64,000 nt of DNA from Terriglobales bacterium (GTDB lineage Bacteria; Acidobacteriota; Terriglobia; Terriglobales; Acidobacteriaceae), in the NCBI GenBank assembly GCA_035691485.1, contig DASSIZ010000013.1, positions 80,264 through 144,263 of the forward strand. The letters are read 5' to 3'. Every line of letters starts with the position of its first letter. Positions within the stretch are counted from its first letter, which is position 1. Both the position numbers and the translations under genes were made by a program. The notes below the pieces were generated by a model, which saw only the letters and a program-made list of their open reading frames with translations, was not told the DNA's origin and ran no database searches. Positions 45,099 to 52,810 of this stretch are shown in pieces.

Positions 45099-46352
45099 CT
45101 ATTTTGCGTTTGGCGCCGCCGGTTGGGGCGTTGCCGAAGCGATCCTCTGCTCCACGTCCTTCAGCATTGCGCGGGCCCCCTCCGCGTCCGTTCCCGAGCT
45201 TTCATATGCCAGGAACGAGCGCAGCTGTTCCGCGGCACCCGCATAATCGTTGCGCCGGATCAGGATATTCGCCAACAGGTAATCGATCCGCGGCAGGCGG
45301 TGTTGTGAGTCAAGCCGGCGAGCCGCCCGGGCGTTCTTTTCGGCGACGTCGAGCTTGTTCAGGTTATAGTTCGCGACCGCGTTATAAAAATAGGCAATGG
45401 GAAACTGATAAGCGTTGAGCGCCAGCGCGCGTTCGCTGAAGTTGGCCGTCGCGTTCCAATCCTGCTCTCGCGCCGAGAGGATCGTCATCCCGAAGTACGG
45501 CAGAAGGTAGCGGCTGTCAGCGTCCATGGCGCGCTGGTACAGCTTTTTCGCTTCCTCGTTCTGCCCCTTTTCGACGTCAAGGTCCGCCAGGTGCGCAAGC
45601 GCCTCAGCGTACGTGGGGTAAACCTCGATTGCCTTGTTGAACTCAGAAGCTGCTTCGTCCTTTTTGCCTTTCTTCAGCAGGCTCTGCCCATGCTCGAAGG
45701 CTTTTTTCGCCTCTTTCGGCGCCTTGAACGAGGTGGCGCTCACCGGCGAACCGTCGACCTTCGCAATCCGGTGCAGCACGATGATGCCGACATCGGGGTT
45801 GTCGAATAACTGCCGGCCGGCGAGAGGAATGTTGTCGGAAAAGAAGCCGGGTGCGGAAGCGCGCAGCTCGCAACTCATCAACTCCTGCTGCGTGACCCCT
45901 TGCGGTGAAGTGCCCAGCGCGCCCAGTTGCGAGGATCCCGATCCCCCGAGTCCCGCCATATTCCGCGCCGGATCATAGGAGCTGCTCACGCTCGCATCCT
46001 GAAAGACTTGCAGACCGCCGCCTAGCTGGAATCCGAATTGGCCGTGCGAGTCCACGTAGGCTTCGCGACGGGCCTGCCCGCTGCAGACTCGTTCGATAGA
46101 GACGCGCTCGGAAGGCACGGTGCCGTCATCCACCATCACGCGCCCGGTCAGAAATACTGGGCGCCGCTCCTGTTGTATCGGCGGAATTGTGGCCGGCCGG
46201 GTGACGGTGGTGGTCCCCGTGGTGGACTTCGTGGCGCTTCCGCCACCGCTGCCCCCGCCTGATTGTCCGCCCGATTGAGCCCATGCAGACGGCACGACCA
46301 TCAGCAACAGGGTCGCTGGAAGAATCTTGAGGGGGAATTTGCCAGCCGGCAT
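45099..46352 (-). CDS. Secreted TPR protein with carboxypeptidase-regulatory-like region
   Basis: Predicted product of 417 residues. A signal peptide (about 1-25, ending SAWAQ) is followed by a low-complexity Ser/Gly/Thr stretch (26-55), then a beta-rich region starting FLTGRVMVDDGTVPSERVSI, typical of carboxypeptidase-regulatory-like or surface beta domains. The C-terminal half (about 205-400) holds TPRs, for example AFEHGQSLLKKGKKDEAASE and AKKLYQRAMDADSRYLLPYF. Probably a periplasmic or surface scaffold. Confidence 0.78.
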   Translation of the reverse strand: MPAGKFPLKILPATLLLMVVPSAWAQSGGQSGGGSGGGSATKSTTGTTTVTRPATIPPIQQERRPVFLTGRVMVDDGTVPSERVSIERVCSGQARREAYVDSHGQFGFQLGGGLQVFQDASVSSSYDPARNMAGLGGSGSSQLGALGTSPQGVTQQELMSCELRASAPGFFSDNIPLAGRQLFDNPDVGIIVLHRIAKVDGSPVSATSFKAPKEAKKAFEHGQSLLKKGKKDEAASEFNKAIEVYPTYAEALAHLADLDVEKGQNEEAKKLYQRAMDADSRYLLPYFGMTILSAREQDWNATANFSERALALNAYQFPIAYFYNAVANYNLNKLDVAEKNARAARRLDSQHRLPRIDYLLANILIRRNDYAGAAEQLRSFLAYESSGTDAEGARAMLKDVEQRIASATPQPAAPNAK

Positions 46353-46461
46353 ACTGCACCTCGGGGCGGGATCATTGAGGCAGGTGAAAGCGACTCAGAG
46401 GCTGAACGCTCGCGCCCACCCCACTGTCTGTAGACAAAGGTAGGTCCGGCCGGAGCACAAG

Positions 46462-47187
46462 TCAAACACTTACTGTCCGCAGCTGGGGACCAAAAAACAG
46501 CTGGGGAAGCAACCCACCGGCAGGCCCTTGGAAACACTCATCGAACATCGAGCGATTGGCGGGTTCCTCCGGTCCCACGTAGTACGTCCGCGCTCCCGCC
46601 GCGGCACGCGCCTGGGCGGCAAAGGCGGCTGCCGGGTAGACCACACCCGAAGTTCCCACTGCGATGAATACGGTGCAGCGCCGCAATTGGAGCTCAATTA
46701 GATCCATCTGGTAGGGCGTCTCGCCGAACCAGCAGATATGCGGCCGGATCCGGCCTCCGCAGCGGCAGCGCGGTACCTCATCCTCGTAGACATTTGCATC
46801 ATCGAAGGCAGGGCGCGGGCAGCTGTCGCAGCGGCTTTGAAACAACTGCCCATGCATGTGATGCACGCGGCGCGATCCCGCCTGCTCGTGCAGCTTGTCC
46901 ACATTTTGCGTGCACAGGAAGAGACGTTCTCCGAGTGCGTCTTCCAGCCTCGCCAGCGTGAAGTGGGCAGGGTTCGGCTCCTTGCCGGCGTGCACCTGGC
47001 GGCGCATGGAATAAAACTGCCAGACCATGAGGGGATCGCGCGCCCACGCCGCCGGAGAGGCTACGTCTTCGACGCGAGTTCCCCGCCACAGGCCGCCCGC
47101 GCCGCGAAACGTAGGCAGGCCGCTCTCCGCGCTGACCCCCGCGCCGGTGAGGACAAACAAGCGATCCTGGGACCCGATCTCGATCAA
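46462..47187 (-). CDS. cobB: NAD-dependent protein deacylase (sirtuin)
   Basis: Predicted product of 241 residues. Sirtuin motifs: LTGAGVSAESGLPTFRG, CTQNVDKLHEQAG, the catalytic His in VHHMHGQL, a zinc site (CDSC and CRCGG) and GTSGVVYPAA. Y59 and R62 in WQFYSMRRQV match the Tyr-Arg pair of SIRT5-type enzymes, which prefer succinyl or malonyl lysine. It removes acyl groups from protein lysines with NAD. It lies downstream of glmM on the same strand (24 bp gap), so they may be co-transcribed. Confidence 0.93.
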   Translation of the reverse strand: MIEIGSQDRLFVLTGAGVSAESGLPTFRGAGGLWRGTRVEDVASPAAWARDPLMVWQFYSMRRQVHAGKEPNPAHFTLARLEDALGERLFLCTQNVDKLHEQAGSRRVHHMHGQLFQSRCDSCPRPAFDDANVYEDEVPRCRCGGRIRPHICWFGETPYQMDLIELQLRRCTVFIAVGTSGVVYPAAAFAAQARAAAGARTYYVGPEEPANRSMFDECFQGPAGGLLPQLFFGPQLRTVSV

Positions 47188-47211
47188 GGCGATCGTTTCA
47201 ACTTTCCGATT

Positions 47212-48585
47212 TCAAATTCCCAAGGTTCTCTCGATGGCGCTCGCGATCTGATCGGTGATGCGCCGCATGGTGTCTTCCGATTCGGCTTCCACCATGACCC
47301 GCGCCAGCGCCTCGGTTCCGGAGTATCGCACCACGACCCGCCCGCTTCCCTGCAACTCCTTTTCCGCGGCGTCGATGACGCCGGCGACGGCGGGAAAATC
47401 GGCGAACGGCTTCTTTTCCTTCACCCGCACGTTCTTGATCGTCTGCGGATAGACCTTCAGGTCCGCGACCAATTCATGAAGCGGCTGGCCGCTCCTGGCC
47501 ATGACCTCCATGACGCGCAGCGAGGTCAGCAGGCCGTCGCCGGTGGTAGCGTCAATGTCGCGAAAGATGATGTGACCCGATTGCTCCCCGCCCAGGGTAG
47601 CGCCTGTTTTCTTCATCTCCTCGAGTACGTACTTGTCGCCGACTGGTGCACGAAGCATGCGGATGCCGCTGCGCGCCAGCGCGACCTCTAAACCCATGTT
47701 CGACATCGTAGTGGCCACCACCGTGTCCCCGCGCAGGCGGCCGCGCTGCTTCATGTCGCGGGCCGCCAGCAACAGAACGGCGTCTCCATTTACCACCCGC
47801 CCCTGGCGATCGGAAAACAGGGCGCGGTCGGCATCGCCGTCGAAGGTAATGCCCAGGTCGAATTCCCCACCACGCCCGGCGACATGTTCCGCCACGTACT
47901 TGGGATGCATCGCGCCGCAGTTCTCGTTGATGTTGCGCCCGGTCGGCGAATCGCAGCTGAATTCGGCGTGAAGGCCGCAGGCTCGAAACACTTCGTGAGC
48001 GACCGGTGAGGCCGCGCCATTGGCACAATCCACCAGCGCGCGCAGTCCGCGCAGCGAAGTGCCCTCGATCTTGCTCGCGAGCCAGGCAACATAATCCCGC
48101 AAGAGCCTGGGGTCGCCTTCTACCGGCCCCGACTTCTCGCTCACCTGTGCGGCGGCCAGGGGGGGCGCGCTCTGCCCGTGCAGAAGCGCGAAAATGTCGC
48201 CCTCCAGTTTTTCCTCGAGCTCGTCGGAAAGCTTGTAGCCGTCGTGGCCGAAAATCTTGATGCCGTTGTCCATCCAGGGATTGTGGGAGGCGGAAATAAC
48301 CACGCCCGCGGCAAACCCCCCGCGAGCCAGGAAGGCCACCGCGGGGGTGGTGATGACGCCCGCGCTCTGCGCGGTCACGCCCGCCGAATCCAGACCACGG
48401 GTGAGCGATTCCGCAATCCACCAGCTCGATTCGCGGGTGTCCTGCCCGATCACGACCTGCAATTTCGCGTGCTGCGCTTTCAACTGCTGCCCCAGCGCCG
48501 CGCCTACCGCGAATACGGTCGCCGCATCCAGGGGAGGATCGCCCGCCACACCGCGAATTCCGTCCGTGCCGAAAAGCATCCGCAT
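47212..48585 (-). CDS. glmM: Phosphoglucosamine mutase
   Basis: Predicted product of 457 residues. Hexosephosphate mutase motifs: LFGTDGIRGVAG at the start, the phospho-serine loop VVISASHNPWMDNGIKIFG, the magnesium loop FDGDADRALF, the sugar loop GGEQSGHIIF and the phosphate loop VVRYSGTEALARVM. It converts glucosamine-6-phosphate to glucosamine-1-phosphate for peptidoglycan and LPS. A second Met two codons later is possible as start. Confidence 0.96.
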   Translation of the reverse strand: MRMLFGTDGIRGVAGDPPLDAATVFAVGAALGQQLKAQHAKLQVVIGQDTRESSWWIAESLTRGLDSAGVTAQSAGVITTPAVAFLARGGFAAGVVISASHNPWMDNGIKIFGHDGYKLSDELEEKLEGDIFALLHGQSAPPLAAAQVSEKSGPVEGDPRLLRDYVAWLASKIEGTSLRGLRALVDCANGAASPVAHEVFRACGLHAEFSCDSPTGRNINENCGAMHPKYVAEHVAGRGGEFDLGITFDGDADRALFSDRQGRVVNGDAVLLLAARDMKQRGRLRGDTVVATTMSNMGLEVALARSGIRMLRAPVGDKYVLEEMKKTGATLGGEQSGHIIFRDIDATTGDGLLTSLRVMEVMARSGQPLHELVADLKVYPQTIKNVRVKEKKPFADFPAVAGVIDAAEKELQGSGRVVVRYSGTEALARVMVEAESEDTMRRITDQIASAIERTLGI

Positions 48586-48647
48586 CGGCCAGGGCTTCCC
48601 TTCATCACGAAAAAGTTCTGATACCGGATTCTACCGTACCGCGTGCG

Positions 48648-48678
48648 GGAAAAAGCCCGCTCGACAATGCGGCGGGCT
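48648..48678 (-). terminator. Intrinsic terminator after the C45-like gene
   Basis: On the minus strand AGCCCGC and GCGGGCT form a 7-bp stem with an 11-nt loop, followed by TTTTT. It lies 68 bp past the stop of the gene at 48746 and before glmM. Confidence 0.75.
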
Positions 48679-48745
48679 GCGACATCACAATCCTGAACTC
48701 ACAACCAGAAAAATTGCCCAATTGAGAAAACTAGCCTAAGCGCCG

Positions 48746-50206
48746 CTATTTTTTCTCGCCGCTCTTGAACTCGGTCCAGGGCCCCGCGACCATGTCAGTC
48801 AGCACCGCTTTCTGCCAGGCATATTCCGGGTGCTGCTTCAAAAATTCGGCCGCCTTGAAATCGGCGCCGCAGGCGTGCCCGGCGCGCGCCACGAACGTCA
48901 TGTCCTTTGCCATGCCGGCGTCGGCCACCTTGGCCTGCACCGTGCCCCCGGGATGATACGGCCCCCAGTCCCAGTCCTTGACGCCGCGCGGCGATGTCTC
49001 TACATGGCCGCACAGCGTGCGCTCGTTGGCCTCTTCTTTCTTCTGGAACGAATCGTAATGGTCGCTCTCGAACTTCTCCGCGGCCGCGGCGTCGATCTTT
49101 CCCTTGTGCTGCGTCATCAGCTGGTCCCATCGTGCGTGCCGCGCGTTCATCGAACTGGAGGCGTCGTTGACATCGAAATCGGTTTCGTCCCTGATCAGCT
49201 CCGGATCGCTGGGAAAATTGGAGCCCGCGAAATATCCGTCCTTGGTCCGCCATAACCGGGTGTGCTTCAGACCCTGTTCGAAGCGCGCTACCTCGCCGGT
49301 GTTGAAATCGGCAAGCAGCCAGTCGTTGGCATAGCCGCCATTATTGCCGTCGTTCATGATGGTCACGTACTCGTCGATGGATTTCGCGTACTGGGTCGCT
49401 TTGCGCGCGCGCACGAACTCCGGCTTGCCGTTGGGATCGAAGCCGTGGAAGCGCGCGATCGTGGTCTCGGTCACCGCCAGGCCCGCGGAATTGATGGTGA
49501 AATCGTCGTCGCTGACGATCACGCCGGGAAATCCGTCCATCAGCATGCGATAACCCTTCGCCGGCACGATGTCGAAAATTATCCGCCAGCGCGCCCCCGG
49601 TATAACGCTGGTCCAGTTGTTGTGCGCGATCACCGGCCGATGGTCCTTGGTCCAGCTTCCGGTAGCGACAAAGGCGCTGCAATTTCCCGGCGCGTGGAGC
49701 GAAGGCGCACTGGCCCGTTTTTCCTTTGCGTCCAGCCAGGGCACGTAATAATCGGGCACTTCCTCGAAGGCATTGAGCGCGACCACGTCATAGACGTCCA
49801 TGGCCACGCCGCGTGCCTTCAGGCCCTCGGCGATGCCCTGCAACTCCTGCTGATACTCGGCATCGATGTGCGGCCACAGCACCTCGCGCGCGGTGGCGCG
49901 AAAAAATTCCCAGTCACGATTCGTGTTGTGCGTGTCCTGCAAACGGACCGCCCGGAAAGCGTCGTCGATCTCCGGCGCCAGCAAATATCCGTGCTGGTAG
50001 CCAATCTCGGATGGCGTTCCTTCCAGGTGCACGTACGTCCACCCGCCGCGCGGGAACCGCCACGCCTTCTGCAAGCGCGCGTCGCGCGGGCTGGAGGGCT
50101 GTGCCTGCAACGTCGGATGCGGCCACGCCAGCAGGGCCAGCGAGATGGTTGTCATCATCAACAAAGCGACCAACCACATAAAGCGGGAATTCCCCAGGGA
50201 GCGCAT
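48746..50206 (-). CDS. Secreted C45-family (acyltransferase / phospholipase B-like) Ntn-hydrolase
   Basis: Predicted product of 486 residues from ATG at 50206. An N-terminal membrane or signal segment (about 9-29) is followed by GTPSEIGYQHGYLLAPEI, then GNCSAFVATGSWTKDHRPVI and AHNNW. The Cys after GN is the expected N-terminal nucleophile created by self-cleavage in C45 peptidases. FPGVIVSDDDFTINSAGLAV also fits the family. Substrates range from peptides to acyl amides. A longer frame to 50323 lacks a signal peptide at its start. Confidence 0.78.
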   Translation of the reverse strand: MRSLGNSRFMWLVALLMMTTISLALLAWPHPTLQAQPSSPRDARLQKAWRFPRGGWTYVHLEGTPSEIGYQHGYLLAPEIDDAFRAVRLQDTHNTNRDWEFFRATAREVLWPHIDAEYQQELQGIAEGLKARGVAMDVYDVVALNAFEEVPDYYVPWLDAKEKRASAPSLHAPGNCSAFVATGSWTKDHRPVIAHNNWTSVIPGARWRIIFDIVPAKGYRMLMDGFPGVIVSDDDFTINSAGLAVTETTIARFHGFDPNGKPEFVRARKATQYAKSIDEYVTIMNDGNNGGYANDWLLADFNTGEVARFEQGLKHTRLWRTKDGYFAGSNFPSDPELIRDETDFDVNDASSSMNARHARWDQLMTQHKGKIDAAAAEKFESDHYDSFQKKEEANERTLCGHVETSPRGVKDWDWGPYHPGGTVQAKVADAGMAKDMTFVARAGHACGADFKAAEFLKQHPEYAWQKAVLTDMVAGPWTEFKSGEKK

Positions 50207-50322
50207 CGCGGTAGTGTATGGGCGAAACCGGCGTGGCGCAACGGAAGCGTGGCTGGTTTGATAAGCTCTCTGCGCGACGTTGGCGGGAGCCGCCCTCGCC
50301 CAATCATCAATCGCAATCCGCA

Positions 50323-51063
50323 ATGAAAATGGCTTCGCAACTTGATTCTGTGAAGGCCCTGGCCTTCGACGTCTTCGGAACCGTCGTAGACTGGCGCGGG
50401 TCCATCATTCGCGAGGGTGAAAGCTGGAGCCGGGCGCGCGGCCTGAAAATTGAGTGGGCCCAGTTCGCCGATCGCTGGCGCGCCGCCTATCGCCCCGCCA
50501 TGGACAAGGTGCGCCAGGGAAAGCTGCCGTGGACCAAGCTCGACGACCTGCACCGGCGCGTTTTCGATGAGTTGCTGGTCGAGTTCAAGCTGGGCGCGCT
50601 GACGGAAGCGGAGAAGGACCAGTGGAATCGCGTCTGGCATCGCCTGGTGCCGTGGCCGGACTCGGTCGCCGGGCTCGCGCGGCTGAAAACAAAGTTCATC
50701 ATCGCTACCCTCTCCAATGGCAACGTCTCGTTGTTGGTTGAGATGGCGAAGCACTCCGGGCTTCCGTGGGACGCGGTGCTGTCCGCCGAACTCTTCCGCC
50801 ACTACAAGCCGGATCCGGAGACCTACCTCGGCGCCGCCGAGCTGCTCGGCTGCCGGCCCGGGGAGGTCGCAATGGTTGCCGCTCACGCCGACGACCTCCG
50901 CGCCGCCCGCGCCTGCGGGCTCAAGACCGCCTTCGTCCACCGCCCGCTGGAATTCGGCGCTGCCCTGCCGCCCGCCCCGGTCGAGGGTGAGAACTTCGAT
51001 GTCGTGGCCGGAGATTTTTTAGAGCTTGCCGAAAAGCTTGGCGCCCGACGCGGTGAAACTTGA
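50323..51063 (+). CDS. HAD-superfamily (S)-2-haloacid dehalogenase-like protein
   Basis: Predicted product of about 246 residues from ATG at 50323. HAD motifs: the nucleophile Asp in ALAFDVFGTVVDWRG, ATLSNGN, the Lys in FRHYKPDPETYLG and VAAHADDLRAARACG. The VFGTVVDW form and the HADD loop are typical of type II L-2-haloacid dehalogenases, but natural substrates may differ. It is divergent from the C45 gene across a phrase-like spacer (caatcatcaatcgcaatccg). Confidence 0.86.
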   Translation: MKMASQLDSVKALAFDVFGTVVDWRGSIIREGESWSRARGLKIEWAQFADRWRAAYRPAMDKVRQGKLPWTKLDDLHRRVFDELLVEFKLGALTEAEKDQWNRVWHRLVPWPDSVAGLARLKTKFIIATLSNGNVSLLVEMAKHSGLPWDAVLSAELFRHYKPDPETYLGAAELLGCRPGEVAMVAAHADDLRAARACGLKTAFVHRPLEFGAALPPAPVEGENFDVVAGDFLELAEKLGARRGET

Positions 51064-51086
51064 AACGTGAAACCTGAAACCTCAGA
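51055..51086. repeat. Phrase-like repeat (gaaacttgaaacgtgaaacc)
   Basis: Near-tandem gaaacctg/gaaacttg units lie in the gap between the HAD and AhpD-like genes. They are related to gtttctg units at 4187-4216. Confidence 0.6.
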
Positions 51087-51094
51087 CTGTCACC

Positions 51095-51487
51095 ATGCCT
51101 GAACTTCGCGAACCCGCTTACCTGCATTCCGAAGAAGACGCCGCCGCGCGCAGCCCGATCGCGCGCCAGTTCCTCGAGACACGCCGCCGGCTGAACCAGA
51201 ACGTGGATGCCGCCGACAACCACCTGGTCAAACGCTTCTACAATCTCGACCACAACACCTACCTGGATGGAACCATCCCGGCGAAGTACAAAGAATTGAT
51301 GGGGCTGGTGGTCTCGGCCGGGCTGCGCTGCGACGACTGCATCAATTACCACATCATCCAGTCGTACCGGCTGGGGGCCTCGCGGGCGGAGCAGGAAGAA
51401 GCGCTCAACGTCGCCTTGATTGTCGGCGGCTCCATCGTGATTCCACACCTGCGCCGGGCTTACGCGCTGCTAACAGAATTGTATTGA
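51095..51487 (+). CDS. Carboxymuconolactone decarboxylase / AhpD-like protein
   Basis: Predicted product of 130 residues. The CMD-fold helix IPAKYKELMGLVVSAGLRCD leads to the CxxC site RCDDCINYHI, where the two Cys and the following His form a redox site in AhpD-type proteins. Such proteins act in peroxide or thiol defence; decarboxylase activity is unlikely with this motif. It is close behind the HAD gene and may share its transcript. Confidence 0.85.
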   Translation: MPELREPAYLHSEEDAAARSPIARQFLETRRRLNQNVDAADNHLVKRFYNLDHNTYLDGTIPAKYKELMGLVVSAGLRCDDCINYHIIQSYRLGASRAEQEEALNVALIVGGSIVIPHLRRAYALLTELY

Positions 51488-51522
51488 GGCGACGCGGGTC
51501 GGAGACCCGCGCCACACCACTC

Positions 51523-52659
51523 TTACTGCGGCGTCAGCAGGAACGCGTGCTGCACGCCGTTATGCATTCCCAGGCCGGTGATCTGGCCCTTGTTGTTAAT
51601 GGCCCAGGCGATATTCAAGGTCCATCCGGAGCCGGCGGGGAGGAGCGTATTCAAATCGGTCACCTTGCCGTTGGCCCACGCGCACGCGACATTGTCGCCA
51701 CCGCGAGTCGAGAAGGTGGACGATGTTCCCACCACCAGGCCGGCATCGTTGATGTCCGCGGCGCTGCTGATGTCCTTTCCGGGCAAGGCGCCGAGGTCGG
51801 TCATCTTGCCGTTCGCATAAAGAAAAGCGTGGAAGTTGGGCAGCCCGGTCACCTCGGACGCACCCGCAACCTGGCTGCTCGCATTGACGTGATAACCGAT
51901 GCTGGTGGCGCCGCCCAGCGTGCCCAGGTCGGTCATGGTTCCGTTCCACAGAAAGGCATGCGACTGGCAGCTCATCGAAGTACATCCCGGCAGGTCCGAC
52001 TGGCCGGTGACCACGCCAGCCTCGTTGATACCGTTGGCGGCGCTATTGGGCCCGCCCAGTGTCCCAAGATCCTTGAAGGCGCCGTTGCTGTAGAGAAAGG
52101 CGTGGTTCACGGCATCGCCGCTGATCGCGGATGCGCCGACGATCTGGTGGGCATTGTTGATGTCAGCCGCCCCCGACGTTCTCCCACCGAGCGTGCCCAG
52201 GTCTTTCAGCGCGCCGCCCGAGTAGAGAAACGCGCGGTTGTCGCCGTTGGGGTTGATCGAGAGTCCCACCACTTCATCGGCATCGTTGATGCCGCTCGCA
52301 GAACTGACACCTCCGCCCAGCGTGCCCAAAGCTTTCGCGGATCCACCGGAGAAGATCGCTGCCTGGAAGTCCCCAGCGCTATTGAACACTTTGCCGGCTG
52401 CCGCTCCATTGGCATTCACTGCTTGCGCGCTGCTGAACTGGAAACCGGTGGGGACGCCGAGATCCGTAACCGTGTAGCTGGTTGCGGGTGAGCTGGTTCC
52501 CGGCGCTGGCGGCGGGGGATTTGTCGGCGTGGATGGTGTCCCTGCCGTGGTCGGTGTGGTTGGGGTCGGCTGGTTGTTGGCGCTGGACGCATTTCCTCCG
52601 CAGCCAATCCACAACCCGCAAATCACCAAGCTGGCGACAACTAGGGCAATGCGTGACAT
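51523..52659 (-). CDS. HAF-repeat putative lipoprotein
   Basis: Predicted product of 378 residues from ATG at 52659. A signal ending LWIGCGG gives a plausible lipidation Cys, followed by a Thr/Pro/Ser-rich linker (about 27-60). The rest is at least six repeats of about 45-50 residues of the HAF type, each with HAFLYSNGAFKDLGTLGG or a close variant and an IND/INN-x6-VVG segment. Such repeats probably form a beta-propeller at the cell surface. A related gene is cut by the right edge of the window. Confidence 0.85.
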   Translation of the reverse strand: MSRIALVVASLVICGLWIGCGGNASSANNQPTPTTPTTAGTPSTPTNPPPPAPGTSSPATSYTVTDLGVPTGFQFSSAQAVNANGAAAGKVFNSAGDFQAAIFSGGSAKALGTLGGGVSSASGINDADEVVGLSINPNGDNRAFLYSGGALKDLGTLGGRTSGAADINNAHQIVGASAISGDAVNHAFLYSNGAFKDLGTLGGPNSAANGINEAGVVTGQSDLPGCTSMSCQSHAFLWNGTMTDLGTLGGATSIGYHVNASSQVAGASEVTGLPNFHAFLYANGKMTDLGALPGKDISSAADINDAGLVVGTSSTFSTRGGDNVACAWANGKVTDLNTLLPAGSGWTLNIAWAINNKGQITGLGMHNGVQHAFLLTPQ

Positions 52660-52810
52660 TGTTGACCTCAGGGGGAACAACAGTTGGGCTTGCTTTGCGG
52701 AGTGGGATGTCAGCGGCTTTGGCGCTGGTTTGCCGCTGCTGGCGGGCTAAGTAGATTATCGCGAGTAGCAGGCCGGAGTGGCCGGGGCAAGCCCGTTCAG
52801 CAGGAGACGC

